Positions 39,772 through 49,361 of a stretch of 64,000 bases of DNA are shown piece by piece. The stretch is from the NCBI RefSeq assembly GCF_016863535.1, contig NZ_BOPB01000016.1:1-64000 (forward strand), given 5' to 3'. The notes beneath the pieces are model-generated. The model was given only the letters and a program-made list of their open reading frames with translations. It was not told where the DNA came from and did not search any database. This DNA comes from Micromonospora lutea (GTDB lineage: Bacteria; Actinomycetota; Actinomycetes; Mycobacteriales; Micromonosporaceae). A program made the position numbers and the translations under genes. Position 1 is the first letter of the stretch. Each line of letters starts with the position of its first letter.

Positions 39772-42683
39772 ATTCGTCGGACCGACCGGACGAAGGCCCG
39801 GACGCGCGACGCGGCAAGGGCCGGCGCTGGGGTCGGGGCAGATCCGAGCCCGCCCCGGAGGAACCGGGTGCCGGCGAGGATCTCGGCTGGATCGACGACC
39901 TGCGGTCGGCCAAGCAGCAACGTGGCGAGCTGGGCCCCGACGGCGTGGCCGTCGAGCCGCCCGCCGGAGCGCGGAGCGGGCCGGTGCGTCCCGGTCAGGA
40001 GCCGCCTGTACGACCCGGTCCAGTACCGGGCAGTCTTCCCGGGCCGGACGGGCCGGTACCGCCCGGACGCGGACCGGCCGAACCGCCACGAACGCGTCCG
40101 GTCGGCGGTCCCTGGCCGGGCACCCCGGTTACCCGGCCGCCTGCCGGCCCGCCACCCGTCGGACGGGAACGACCACCGACGCCCCCGCCGTCGCCGGCCA
40201 GTGGCCGCCACGAGCCCGGTGCGCCGAACAACCCGCCGGCAGGCTGGCCACCGCAGCCCGGTGTCGCCGGGCCGACCGCCCGGCGACCACATCCCGGTGA
40301 GCCGGTTCCGGGTGGCCCGACCGGACCAGTTCCGGAGGCCGGCCCGGTATCCGGTGCGCCGAACGGCCCCGGTCGGCCGGTGTCAGGTGCGCCCGTAGGG
40401 CCCGGATCGGGCCCACCCGGGCAGCGTCGAATCCCCGGGCTGGGCCGACCTCGGGTGGCCGACGCTCCGGTAGGAGCACCCCCACCCGGTGGTCCGGACC
40501 CGACGCCCCCGCTGGCCGCCCGACGCGCCGCACCGGATCCCGTCGGTCCGCGGGGTTCCGAGCGGCCCGGACCGGCCACCACCCCCGGTTCGGGGGCGCC
40601 AGGCATGATGCCCGCCGCCGGTCGGCCGGGCGCCGCTCCGGCCGATGGTCAGCGCGCCGGTCGGCGGCGGGCCGCCGAGCCGGAGCAGCAGCGGCCCGTG
40701 GTGCCGCTGTCCGGCAACGCGCCACCGATCCCCGGCGTACCCTCCGGCCCCCCGACCGCTGGACCCACTCGTACCGCACCCACCGGGCGGAGCGAGCCGG
40801 TCGTTCCGACGGCTGCGGACCGGGATCGCCGGGTCGCGTCCGGTCCTGCCGGTCCGGACGCAACCGCCGACGCGACGTCCGGTCGTCGAACGGTCCCCGC
40901 ACCGCCGCCGTTCGGTCAGCGGCCCGCGGACGGGCCGGTCGAGCCGCCGCGGGGACGCCGCACGGCCGATGCGGACGACGCACCACCTCGGGGCCGGCGT
41001 CCCGCAGACGAGGAGCCGTCCGGACGGCACGGGGTGGCCGGTGCCGGCACCCAGACGCCTCCCGCCGGTCGGCCGGGCGAGGGCAGGGCCGGACGGCCGG
41101 AGCGGCCGGCCGACTGGCTCCGGCAGGCCGGACGGCCGCACCACACGGACCCGGCGTTGCCGACGATCAGCAAGCGACCCGCCGCACCGCCCGGCGCGCC
41201 GTCCGGACGTGTGGTCGGCACTGCCTCCGGCGGTACGCCGACGGTCGGCGAGCGACGTGGCGTGGACGCCGCCGGCCCGCCCGGTCGGGCGGGAGTCGCA
41301 CCGACCGACGGACGCGGTGTCGAGCCGGGCCCGGAACGTCCGGGCGTCGGCCCCGCCCGCCGCGCCGACGGGCCACCCACCGGCCGTGGCCGTACCACTC
41401 CCATACCGGGCCAGGCACCCGTGGCGGGTGGACCCGAGCCGACCGGACGGGCCGGCGCCCTGCCGCGGATCGGCGGCACCGGTCCGGTCGCCCGACCCGA
41501 CGGCCCACCCGGTGGCCCGCCGCGTGGTGCGGCGCGGCCTGACGGTGTGCCTGCGGTGCCGCCGCGTGGTGCGGCGCGGCCTGACGGTGTGCCTGCGGTG
41601 CCGCCGCGTGGTGCGGCGCGGCCTGACGGCGCGCCCGCTCGTCCGGGTGGACCGCCGCCGGGACCTGCCCGTGGCGCGGTCCGGCCGGACGCTGGCCCAC
41701 AGCGGCCGGACGCCGGCCCGCCCGCCGACATCGCCCGGGGCGTCCCCACCGGACCAGCCGGTTCGCCGGTCACGGCTCGGGCGGGCGCGCCGGTGCGTCC
41801 GGAGGACCGGCTCACCGGCCGGGCGGCCCCGCCGCATCGGAACCCGGCGCGCCCGGAACCCTCCGGTGTGCCACCGGTGCCCGCGACGCCGGCCGGCGAG
41901 GCTCCGGCGGTGGCCCGCGCGGCTGCCGTGGCACCGGTCGACCGGGCCGGGCCGAGGCCCGGGGAGCCGGTGGTGCGACGTCCCGACGCCCCGGGCCTCG
42001 GCGAGGTCGACCGTTCCGAAGGCGACCTGTCCGGCGACGGCGAGCCGCGCCGGCAGACGCCGGACAACGTGCGCCTGCGCACCGCCGTCCTGGTCCTGGC
42101 CAGCGTGCTTCTGCTCGGTGTGCTCCCGGCGATCTTCGGGGTGCAGACCATGAACCGGGACCCGGTCTTCGCCTCGCTGGACAAACTGGAGGTGCCGTCC
42201 TGGGCCTCGGTCGACCCGGTCGATGACGTCAGCGGCAGCCAGTGGTGCCTGCTCGACTGCCGGTTGCGGGAACGCACCGCCACTTCCGACCGCTCGCCGG
42301 ACGAGACCGCCCAGGCGTACGAGGCCGCGCTGAGCCGCGACGGTTGGCAGCGGTGGACGCCCAACTACTGCCCGGAGCAGGAGGAAAAGGGCAGTTACAC
42401 CTGCTGGCGGCTGGACGAACTCACCCTCGACCTGTGGGTACGGGAACGGACCTGCGTGCCGCCACCCGTGGACGGCGAACCCGCGGTGGTACCGGCTCCC
42501 GACCCGTCCACCGCAGCAGAGGCCTGCCCCGGTTCGTTGGTGTCGGTGAAGGTGCGCAACGCCATCGACGACGAGCGGACGCGGCCACAGCCGAGCACCG
42601 ATCCGTCGCTGACCGGCGAGGATCCCTTCCCGACACTCACCGAGGACCCGTTGGGTGACCTGACGCCGTCACCACCGTCCTGA
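39768..42683 (+). CDS. Giant proline-rich single-pass membrane protein
   Basis: 971 residues. About 765 residues of Pro/Gly/Arg/Ala-rich disorder are followed by one membrane segment (LRTAVLVLASVLLLGVLPAIF, near 772-793) and an outer domain of about 175 residues with six cysteines (SQWCLLDCRL, YCPEQ, TCW, TCVPP, ACPG). GGGAGG precedes the GTG, which overlaps the rarA stop. Three near-exact 42-bp repeats encode PPRGAARPDGVPAV units near residues 584-625. The outer domain looks like the conserved functional part; the N-terminal region varies freely and may be a cytosolic scaffold. Function unknown. The steady frame-3 GC bias supports real coding. Confidence 0.8.
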   Translation: MNSSDRPDEGPDARRGKGRRWGRGRSEPAPEEPGAGEDLGWIDDLRSAKQQRGELGPDGVAVEPPAGARSGPVRPGQEPPVRPGPVPGSLPGPDGPVPPGRGPAEPPRTRPVGGPWPGTPVTRPPAGPPPVGRERPPTPPPSPASGRHEPGAPNNPPAGWPPQPGVAGPTARRPHPGEPVPGGPTGPVPEAGPVSGAPNGPGRPVSGAPVGPGSGPPGQRRIPGLGRPRVADAPVGAPPPGGPDPTPPLAARRAAPDPVGPRGSERPGPATTPGSGAPGMMPAAGRPGAAPADGQRAGRRRAAEPEQQRPVVPLSGNAPPIPGVPSGPPTAGPTRTAPTGRSEPVVPTAADRDRRVASGPAGPDATADATSGRRTVPAPPPFGQRPADGPVEPPRGRRTADADDAPPRGRRPADEEPSGRHGVAGAGTQTPPAGRPGEGRAGRPERPADWLRQAGRPHHTDPALPTISKRPAAPPGAPSGRVVGTASGGTPTVGERRGVDAAGPPGRAGVAPTDGRGVEPGPERPGVGPARRADGPPTGRGRTTPIPGQAPVAGGPEPTGRAGALPRIGGTGPVARPDGPPGGPPRGAARPDGVPAVPPRGAARPDGVPAVPPRGAARPDGAPARPGGPPPGPARGAVRPDAGPQRPDAGPPADIARGVPTGPAGSPVTARAGAPVRPEDRLTGRAAPPHRNPARPEPSGVPPVPATPAGEAPAVARAAAVAPVDRAGPRPGEPVVRRPDAPGLGEVDRSEGDLSGDGEPRRQTPDNVRLRTAVLVLASVLLLGVLPAIFGVQTMNRDPVFASLDKLEVPSWASVDPVDDVSGSQWCLLDCRLRERTATSDRSPDETAQAYEAALSRDGWQRWTPNYCPEQEEKGSYTCWRLDELTLDLWVRERTCVPPPVDGEPAVVPAPDPSTAAEACPGSLVSVKVRNAIDDERTRPQPSTDPSLTGEDPFPTLTEDPLGDLTPSPPS
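41515..41640. repeat. 42-bp tandem repeats in the proline-rich gene
   Basis: Units containing cgtggtgcggcgcggcctga recur at a 42-bp period, two full and one partial copy, in frame. They encode PPRGAARPDGVPAV. Confidence 0.85.
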
Positions 42684-42822
42684 GCCGATCGTCATCACGG
42701 ACGGTAGGGTCAGGTGCTGGTGGTGACCGGTCGTCGGCCGGGCACTCGACGTTGGCGTGGGCGAGACGGTCGTGCGGCTCGGGGACCTTGCGCCCCGAAA
42801 ACACTGTTCGAGGAGGACTGGC

Positions 42823-43284
42823 GTGGGCTTTTTGGAGGTCGCGGCACTGATCGCGGCGATCGCGTTCGCGATGCTGGTGCTGATCCTGATGCTGCCCATC
42901 CTGCGGCTGCGGCATACCGTGGACGCCGCCACCCGCATGATCAATGACATCAACGACCGGACGGGGCCCCTGCTTGGCGACGTCAACACCACGGTCCGCA
43001 ACGTCAACGTGACGTTGGAGCAGGTGCAGACCTCCCTCGACGGTGTGAACCTCCAACTGGCCAAGGTCGACACCATGACCAGCCACGCGCAGAACATCAG
43101 CGCCAACGTCGCCAACCTGGTCACCGTGGTTTCCGCGGCCGCGGCCAACCCGCTGGTCAAGGTGGCCGCGTTCGGCTACGGCGTGCGCAAGGCCGCCGCC
43201 ACCCGCCGGCACGCCGAGACTGAGCGCGAGGTGCGGGACACCATCAAGGCTCAGCGACGCGCCGCCCGGCGCGGGAACCGCTGA
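42823..43284 (+). CDS. DUF948 membrane protein
   Basis: 153 residues. GTG start after AGGAGG. N-terminal membrane segment (LEVAALIAAIAFAMLVLILM) followed by a long coiled-coil helix with regular hydrophobic spacing (VNTTVRNVNVTLEQVQTSLD), the DUF948 pattern. The C-terminus is basic. Orthologs sit next to alaS in many actinobacteria. Function unknown, envelope-associated. Confidence 0.88.
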   Translation: MGFLEVAALIAAIAFAMLVLILMLPILRLRHTVDAATRMINDINDRTGPLLGDVNTTVRNVNVTLEQVQTSLDGVNLQLAKVDTMTSHAQNISANVANLVTVVSAAAANPLVKVAAFGYGVRKAAATRRHAETEREVRDTIKAQRRAARRGNR

Positions 43285-43310
43285 ACCCGACGGCACCGGG
43301 AGGTACGAGC

Positions 43311-43616
43311 ATGAGGCGCCTTTTCTGGCTGGGGATCGGACTGGCTGTCGGTGTCGTGGTGGTACGCAAGGCGACCCGCGCCGCGCACGCGTACACCCCG
43401 GCCGGTATCGCCGACAACCTGTCGCAATCCGCTGGCGGGCTGGTCGAGGAACTGCGTAGCTTCGTGGCGGACGTACGTGCCGGGATGGCCGAGCGGGAGC
43501 ACGAGATCCACGAGGCGTTCGCCCAGGGCGAGGCGTTCGACGACCAGTTCGCCGAGCTGCGGGAGGACCCGCGGATCGGTGACCGAGAGATCTTTCCGGA
43601 GGAACACCAGCGATGA
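43311..43616 (+). CDS. Small conserved protein upstream of alaS (DUF6167-like)
   Basis: 101 residues. One membrane segment at the start (MRRLFWLGIGLAVGVVVV), then helical charged sequence with AYTPAGIADNLSQSAGGLVE and an acidic C-terminus. The family name is my recollection and should be treated as tentative. The stop overlaps the alaS ATG (ATGA), so it is cotranslated with alaS. DUF948 and this gene form a fixed module before alaS in actinobacteria. Confidence 0.75.
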   Translation: MRRLFWLGIGLAVGVVVVRKATRAAHAYTPAGIADNLSQSAGGLVEELRSFVADVRAGMAEREHEIHEAFAQGEAFDDQFAELREDPRIGDREIFPEEHQR

Positions 43617-46291
43617 AGACGGCGGAGATCAAGCGGCGGTATCTCGCCCATTTCGAGGCGAACGGTCACACCGTGGTGCCGTCCGCTCCGCTGCCCGCCA
43701 TCAGCGACCCGAACCTGCTGTTCGTCAACGCCGGCATGGTGCAGTTCGTTCCCTACTTCCTGGGTCAGCAGACGCCGCCCTACCGGCGCGCGGTCAGTGT
43801 GCAGAAGTGCATCCGGACGCCGGACATCGACGAGGTCGGCAAGACCAGCCGGCACGGGACGTTCTTCCAGATGAACGGGAACTTCTCGTTCGGTGACTAC
43901 TTCAAGGACAACGCGATCCCGCTCGCCTGGGACCTGGCCACCAAGTCCGTGGACGCCGGCGGGTTCGGGCTGGACCCGGAGCGGATCTGGGCGACGGTCT
44001 ACCTCGACGACGACGAGGCGTACGAGATCTGGCGTCGTACCGGGGTGCCCGAGGAGCGCATCGTGCGCCGGGGCAAGAAGGACAACTTCTGGTCCATGGG
44101 CATTCCCGGCCCGTGTGGCCCGTGCTCGGAGCTGTACTACGACCGGGGTCCGGCCTACGGCGCCGAGGGCGGCCCGGAGGTCGACGAGGACCGGTACCTG
44201 GAGTTCTGGAACCTCGTGTTCATGCAGTACGAGCGGGGTCCGGGCACCGACAAGGAGAACTTCCCGATCCTGGGTGAGCTGCCGGCGAAGAACATCGACA
44301 CCGGCATGGGCCTGGAGCGGATGGCGTCGATCCTGCAGGGGGTCGACAATCTCTACGAGATCGACGAGGTCCGGCCGATCCTGGACCGGGCGGCGGAGTT
44401 GACCGGCAAGCGGTACGGCGCGCAGTCCGGTCAGGCCGCCAACCAGTCCCACCCGGACGACGTGCGGTTGCGGGTGATCGCCGACCACGTGCGTACCGCG
44501 TTGATGCTCATCGGTGACGGGGTGACCCCGTCCAACGAGGGCCGTGGGTACGTGCTGCGGCGGATCATGCGCCGGGCGATCCGGGCGGTGCGGCTGCTCG
44601 GCTGGCAGGAGCGGGCCCTGCCCGAGTTGCTTCCGGTGGCGCGGGACTGCATGGCCCCGTCGTACCCGGAGTTGGCGGCGGACTTCGACCGCATCTCGGC
44701 GTACGCGTACGCCGAGGAGGACGCCTTCCTGGCCACGTTGCGGGCCGGCACCACGATCCTGGACACCGCGATCACCGAGACGAAGTCGGCGGGCAAGCCG
44801 GCGCTCTCCGGTGACAAGGCGTTCCAGTTGCACGACACCTACGGCTTCCCGATCGACCTGACCCTGGAGATCGCCGCCGAGCAGGGGCTGAAGGTCGACC
44901 AGGAGGGTTTTCGCCGGTTGATGGCCGACCAGCGGGCCCGCGCCAAGGCCGACGCGCAGGCGCGCAAGACCGGGCACACCGACCTGTCGGCGTACCGGTC
45001 GGTGCTCGACGCGGGCGGTCCGGTGACGTTCACCGGCTACACCGAGGTGGCCCGGGAGTCGACGGTTCGCGCGGTGCTCGGCACCGACGGCCCACGGACG
45101 GCGGCGGTCGAGGGCGACACGATCGAGCTGGTGCTCGACACCACCCCGTTCTACGCGGAGGGCGGTGGCCAGCAGCCCGACCTAGGCATGATCACTGTCG
45201 GTGGGGGGCAGGTCGAGGTCCTCGACGTGCAGCAGCCGGTCCCCGGCCTGATCGTGCACCGGGCCCGGGTGCTGCGGGGCGAGGTGCGGGCGGGAGAGAC
45301 CGGTTACGCCGAGATCGACACCAGCCGGCGGCGGGCCATCTCCCGATCCCACACCGCGACCCACCTGGTGCACCAGACGATGCGCAACTTCCTCGGCGAG
45401 TCCGCCACCCAGGCCGGCTCGCTGAACGCCCCGGGTCGGCTCCGGTTCGACTTCAACACCGCCACCGGCGTCGCTCCGAGCGTGCTGCGGGACGTGGAGC
45501 AGCAGGTCAACGAGGTGCTCCTGGCTGACCTGGAGGTGCACGCCTTCGTCACCTCGCTGGACGAGGCACGACGGATCGGCGCCATGGCGCTCTTCGGCGA
45601 GAAGTACGGCGAGCAGGTCCGGGTGGTCGAGGTCGGTGACTACGCCCGCGAACTCTGCGGCGGCACCCACGTGGCCCGCTCCGGCCAGCTCGGCCTGGTA
45701 AAGATCCTTTCCGAGTCGTCCATCGGGTCCGGCGTACGCCGGGTCGAGGCGCTCGTCGGCATGGACGCGTTCAACTTCCTGGCCCGCGAGCACCTGCTGG
45801 TGGCCCGCCTCGCCGAGCTGTACCGGGTCCCCTCCGAGCAGGTCGCCGATCGGGTCGAGCAGACCGTCACCCAGCTGCGCGACGCGGAGAAGGAGCTGGA
45901 GAAGCTGCGTGCGCAGCTGGTGCTCGGTGGTGCGGCGGCGCTCGCCGCTCAGGCCAAGGACGTGCGTGGCGTCGCCTACGTGGGCACCGAGGCGCCCGAG
46001 GGCGCGGCCGGCAACGACGTACGCACCCTCGCCCAGGAGATCCGGGGCCGGATCGACGCGTCGCGGCCGGGAGTGGTCGCGGTGGCCGCCCGGGCCAACG
46101 GCAAGGCGTCGCTGGTGGTAGCGGTGAACCCGGCCGCCCGCAGTCGTGGCATCGCCGCGAACGACCTGGTCAGAGCCGCGTTCTCCGGTCGGGGCGGCGG
46201 TAGCCCGGAGCTGGCCCAGGGCGGCGGGCTGCCCGAGTCGGAGGTGCCGCGACTGCTGCTCACGGTCGAGAAGGCGCTCGCCGACGCGTGA
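43613..46291 (+). CDS. alaS: Alanine--tRNA ligase
   Basis: 892 residues, standard length. N-terminal class II core: FVNAGMVQFVPYFLGQ, KCIRTPDIDEVGKTSRHGTF, and the GIPGPCGPCSELYYD block. The editing domain carries SHTATHLVHQTMRNF (HxxxH zinc site) with the later CGGTHVARSGQLG. The C-terminal coiled coil (RDAEKELEKLRAQLVLG) and C-Ala domain are complete. Charges tRNA-Ala and removes mischarged serine or glycine. Followed by ruvX and mltG on the same strand. Confidence 0.97.
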   Translation: MKTAEIKRRYLAHFEANGHTVVPSAPLPAISDPNLLFVNAGMVQFVPYFLGQQTPPYRRAVSVQKCIRTPDIDEVGKTSRHGTFFQMNGNFSFGDYFKDNAIPLAWDLATKSVDAGGFGLDPERIWATVYLDDDEAYEIWRRTGVPEERIVRRGKKDNFWSMGIPGPCGPCSELYYDRGPAYGAEGGPEVDEDRYLEFWNLVFMQYERGPGTDKENFPILGELPAKNIDTGMGLERMASILQGVDNLYEIDEVRPILDRAAELTGKRYGAQSGQAANQSHPDDVRLRVIADHVRTALMLIGDGVTPSNEGRGYVLRRIMRRAIRAVRLLGWQERALPELLPVARDCMAPSYPELAADFDRISAYAYAEEDAFLATLRAGTTILDTAITETKSAGKPALSGDKAFQLHDTYGFPIDLTLEIAAEQGLKVDQEGFRRLMADQRARAKADAQARKTGHTDLSAYRSVLDAGGPVTFTGYTEVARESTVRAVLGTDGPRTAAVEGDTIELVLDTTPFYAEGGGQQPDLGMITVGGGQVEVLDVQQPVPGLIVHRARVLRGEVRAGETGYAEIDTSRRRAISRSHTATHLVHQTMRNFLGESATQAGSLNAPGRLRFDFNTATGVAPSVLRDVEQQVNEVLLADLEVHAFVTSLDEARRIGAMALFGEKYGEQVRVVEVGDYARELCGGTHVARSGQLGLVKILSESSIGSGVRRVEALVGMDAFNFLAREHLLVARLAELYRVPSEQVADRVEQTVTQLRDAEKELEKLRAQLVLGGAAALAAQAKDVRGVAYVGTEAPEGAAGNDVRTLAQEIRGRIDASRPGVVAVAARANGKASLVVAVNPAARSRGIAANDLVRAAFSGRGGGSPELAQGGGLPESEVPRLLLTVEKALADA

Positions 46292-46364
46292 GTCGTCAGC
46301 GCAGCGGATCAGGGCGGGCCGGGGCGGCCCGCCCTGCGGCGTCTGTCGGGGGAGGTGACACGGC

Positions 46365-46823
46365 GTGAGTGAGCTGACCCGGGGAGTACGCCTGGGAGTG
46401 GACGTCGGGCAGGTCCGGATCGGGGTCTCCCGGTCCGATCCGCACGGCATCCTGGCCACCCCGCTGGTCACCCTCGCGCGGGAACAAAAGCCCAGGCCAG
46501 GGGCGGTACCGTCGGATCTCACCGAACTCACCGCGCTGGTCGCCGAACACGAGGCCGTCGAGGTGGTGGTGGGCCTGCCGGTGAACCTCGCCGGCAAACT
46601 TGGCCCCGCAGCCGAACAGGTGAAGGCGTACGCTCAACTACTGGCCGACGTGATAAGTCCTGTCCCGGTGACGCTCACCGACGAGAGGATGTCCACGGTC
46701 GTGGCGAGTCGTAGGCTTGCCGAGCGAGGTGTCCGGGGGAGAAGACAACGTGCGGTGGTCGACCAGGCCGCCGCGGTGGAAATTCTGCAGAGCTGGCTGG
46801 ATGCGCAGCGGAGGCGGACGTAA
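46365..46823 (+). CDS. ruvX: Holliday junction resolvase-like pre-16S rRNA nuclease YqgF/RuvX
   Basis: 152 residues. GTG start after GGGGGAGG. RNase H-like fold with VRLGVDVGQVRIGVSRSDP (first aspartate), VVGLPVNLAGKLGPAAEQ and the C-terminal AVVDQAAAVEILQSWLD holding the last acid. The E. coli homolog matures the 5' end of 16S rRNA. The stop shares its last base with the mltG start (TAATG). Confidence 0.93.
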   Translation: MSELTRGVRLGVDVGQVRIGVSRSDPHGILATPLVTLAREQKPRPGAVPSDLTELTALVAEHEAVEVVVGLPVNLAGKLGPAAEQVKAYAQLLADVISPVPVTLTDERMSTVVASRRLAERGVRGRRQRAVVDQAAAVEILQSWLDAQRRRT

Positions 46824-48019
46824 TGATGGACGATCTGGACCTCGGGTTCGATGAGCAGGAGCGGGGGGAGAAGGGCAAACACCGCCGGGGGCGCCGCAAG
46901 GGTGGTCGGTCCGGTGGCGGACGGGGCAAGACCGTCCTGGCCCTGCTGCTCGCCGTGGTGCTGCTCGGCGGCATCGGCGGGGGCGCCTTCTACGGCTTCG
47001 ACCGGATCCAGAGCTACTTCGTCACGCCCGACTACGACGGCGGGGGCACCGAGGACGTGACCGTCCAGATCCCGCAGGGCGCGTTCCTCGCCGACATGGC
47101 CGTGGCGCTCTACGACGCCGGTGTGGTCAAGAGCACCAAGGCGTTCATCGAGGCGGCCAACGACAACTCCCGCAGCCGCAACATCCAACCCGGCACCTAC
47201 AAGCTGCGTAAGCAGATGAGCGGCGAGCTGGCCCTGAACGCGATGCTGGACCCGCAGAACCGGGTCGTCAACGGGCTCACCATCCCCGAGGGGCGCACCG
47301 CGAAGAGCATCTTCAAGCTGCTCAGCGATCACACCGAGATTCCGGTCAAGGAGTTCGAGGCCGCCGCGAAGAACCCGGAGAAGCTCGGCGTGCCGGACTG
47401 GTGGTTCAAGCGCACCGACGGCAAGAAGCCCAAGAAGTCGATCGAGGGCTTCCTCTTTCCGGACACCTACGAGATCCCGCCGGACGCCACCGCCAAGGAG
47501 ATCCTTGAGCAGATGGTCGACCACTTCCTCACCGTCACCGGTGAGATGGAGTTCGCCGACCGGGTGCAGAAGGAACGCGGCGGGATCAGCCCGTACGAGG
47601 CGCTGATCGTGGCGTCGCTCGCCCAGGCCGAGGCCGGCACCAAGAAGGATCTCGGCAAGGTCGCCCGGGTCGCCTACAACCGGGCCTACTCCGGCACCTT
47701 CGACTGCGGCTGCCTGGAGATGGACGTCACGGTCAACTACTACCTGGAGTTGACCGGGCAGAAGACGAAGACGTCGGCCGAGATGACCCGGGACGAGCTG
47801 CTCGACACCAAGAACCCGTACAGCCGCAAGCTGCGCGGCATGATCCCCACCCCGATCAACAACCCCGGCAAGGACGCCCTCGAGGGGGCCATGGATCCGC
47901 CGAACGGAGACTGGCTCTTCTTCGTGGCGATCGACAAGGAAGGCAACTCCGCCTTCGCCGAGACCTACCAGGATCACCTGAAGAACGAGGCCAAGGCCCG
48001 GGAGGCCGGCATCATCTGA
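46823..48019 (+). CDS. mltG: Endolytic peptidoglycan transglycosylase MltG
   Basis: 398 residues. A charged cytosolic start, one membrane segment (TVLALLLAVVLLGGIGGGAF), a LysM-like beta domain (VTVQIPQGAFLADMAVALYD), then the YceG catalytic domain with FPDTYEIPPDATAKEILEQM and ALIVASLAQAEAGTKKDLGK, followed by NPYSRKLRGMIPTPINNPG. It cleaves nascent glycan strands near the membrane. Compared with the ExE of E. coli-type enzymes the active-site strand reads Q-A-E, so which glutamate acts needs an alignment. Placement after ruvX and before aroE is the usual actinobacterial order. Confidence 0.93.
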   Translation: MMDDLDLGFDEQERGEKGKHRRGRRKGGRSGGGRGKTVLALLLAVVLLGGIGGGAFYGFDRIQSYFVTPDYDGGGTEDVTVQIPQGAFLADMAVALYDAGVVKSTKAFIEAANDNSRSRNIQPGTYKLRKQMSGELALNAMLDPQNRVVNGLTIPEGRTAKSIFKLLSDHTEIPVKEFEAAAKNPEKLGVPDWWFKRTDGKKPKKSIEGFLFPDTYEIPPDATAKEILEQMVDHFLTVTGEMEFADRVQKERGGISPYEALIVASLAQAEAGTKKDLGKVARVAYNRAYSGTFDCGCLEMDVTVNYYLELTGQKTKTSAEMTRDELLDTKNPYSRKLRGMIPTPINNPGKDALEGAMDPPNGDWLFFVAIDKEGNSAFAETYQDHLKNEAKAREAGII

Positions 48020-48050
48020 CCGGTTACGGCACTCCCGGGCCCGGGTCGGG

Positions 48051-49316
48051 TCAGGCCAGGTCGACCGTCGCGGTGGGGTTGGCGGCGTCGATGGTGAAGC
48101 GCGCGGTGCGGTCGCCGGCGGTGACGGTGTAGTCGCCGAGGAAACCCGCGACGGTGACGGTGCCGTCCGCGTCGGTGCGCAGCTCCGTCGGCGGCAGCCA
48201 CCACTCGCCCTTGACGAGCGCTTTCAGGGCGTCGTACGACGGCTTGGGGCTGCCGTCCGCGCGGACCAGCCCGGCGGGCGCGCCGAGCCACGCTCCGTGG
48301 TCGGTGATCCCCCAGTAGTTGATGGCCTGGACCGACGGGTGGGCGAGCAGCAGCCGGTAGTGCCGCTCGATCTCCTCGGCCTGCCGGGCCTCACCCTCCG
48401 GGGTGCTCGGCCAGTGCGGGATCTGGTAGTCGTTGAGATCCACGATCTCGGGCGGCATGAGGTGACCGGAGACCAGCGTCGTCTCGGTCAGGTGCAGCGG
48501 CAGCCCGTACCTGGCGAACCGGTCGAGCATCTGCTGCATGTACTCCTCGCCGCGGTAGCCCTGGTGCATGTGGGTCTGCAGGCCGATCGCGTCGATGCGT
48601 ACGCCCGCTTCGAGGACCCCCTCGATCAGGCACTCGTAGGCCGAGCTGAGGTCGAAGTCGTTGAGCACCAGGGTGGCCGCCGGGTTGGCCGCCCGGGCCT
48701 CCTCGAACGCCAGCCGCACCATGTGGATGCGCCCCCGCGCCCGGGCCAGCGGCGTGATCGCGTTGTCGCCGTTGTCGAAGACGGGCATGATGACGGCCTC
48801 GTTGATCGCGTCCCAGGTGTCGATGAGGCCGGCGAACCCGCCGACCAGGTCGCGGATCCGGGCCCGCAGCAGTCGCTCGACCTCGTCGAGATCCTCCTCA
48901 AGCAGCCACGAGGGCTGCACGGTGTGCCAGACCAGCGGGTGTCCCTTGACGGTGACGCCGCGCTCGGCCAGCCAGCGCGCGGTGGCGGTGAGCCGTTCGG
49001 TGTCGGGTGCGCCGCGTCGCGGCTCGTAGCGGCCCCAGTAGAACGGCAGGGTGGCGGTGTTGAACACGTCCAGCCACAGCTCACCGAGCCGGTCCAGGTC
49101 CAGACGATCGGTGCCACCGAAGCTCTCGACATCGGTGCTGCCCTCCGGGCCGGGGCCCCCGACCAGGTCGACGAAGTCGAAGCCGATGTTGCCGAAGGCG
49201 AAGGCGTGCCGGTCCTGGGCGACCGTCACCACCTGGTCGGTGAGCGGCTGCCGGTCGGGGCCCTGGACGGTGAGGGTGATCTCGCCCTTGCGGTGCCGCA
49301 GACTGCTGTCAGACAT
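48051..49316 (-). CDS. Glycoside hydrolase family 10 protein (xylanase-like), no signal peptide
   Basis: 421 residues. GH10 barrel features: VKGHPLVWHTVQPSWL (substrate-site histidines), acid/base glutamate in DTWDAINEA, DAIGLQTHMHQGY and the nucleophile glutamate in LPLHLTETTL. An N-terminal beta domain (GEITLTVQGPDRQPLTDQVV) and a C-terminal carbohydrate-binding-like beta domain flank it. There is no signal peptide or membrane segment, so it is cytosolic or exported by an unknown route; intracellular GH10 enzymes cut short imported xylo-oligosaccharides. It is inserted on the opposite strand between mltG and aroE. Confidence 0.9.
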   Translation of the reverse strand: MSDSSLRHRKGEITLTVQGPDRQPLTDQVVTVAQDRHAFAFGNIGFDFVDLVGGPGPEGSTDVESFGGTDRLDLDRLGELWLDVFNTATLPFYWGRYEPRRGAPDTERLTATARWLAERGVTVKGHPLVWHTVQPSWLLEEDLDEVERLLRARIRDLVGGFAGLIDTWDAINEAVIMPVFDNGDNAITPLARARGRIHMVRLAFEEARAANPAATLVLNDFDLSSAYECLIEGVLEAGVRIDAIGLQTHMHQGYRGEEYMQQMLDRFARYGLPLHLTETTLVSGHLMPPEIVDLNDYQIPHWPSTPEGEARQAEEIERHYRLLLAHPSVQAINYWGITDHGAWLGAPAGLVRADGSPKPSYDALKALVKGEWWLPPTELRTDADGTVTVAGFLGDYTVTAGDRTARFTIDAANPTATVDLA

Positions 49317-49361
49317 TGTTGGATGTTAGGCGACGGATCTGTCTGCTGGTGAGGAGCGACG

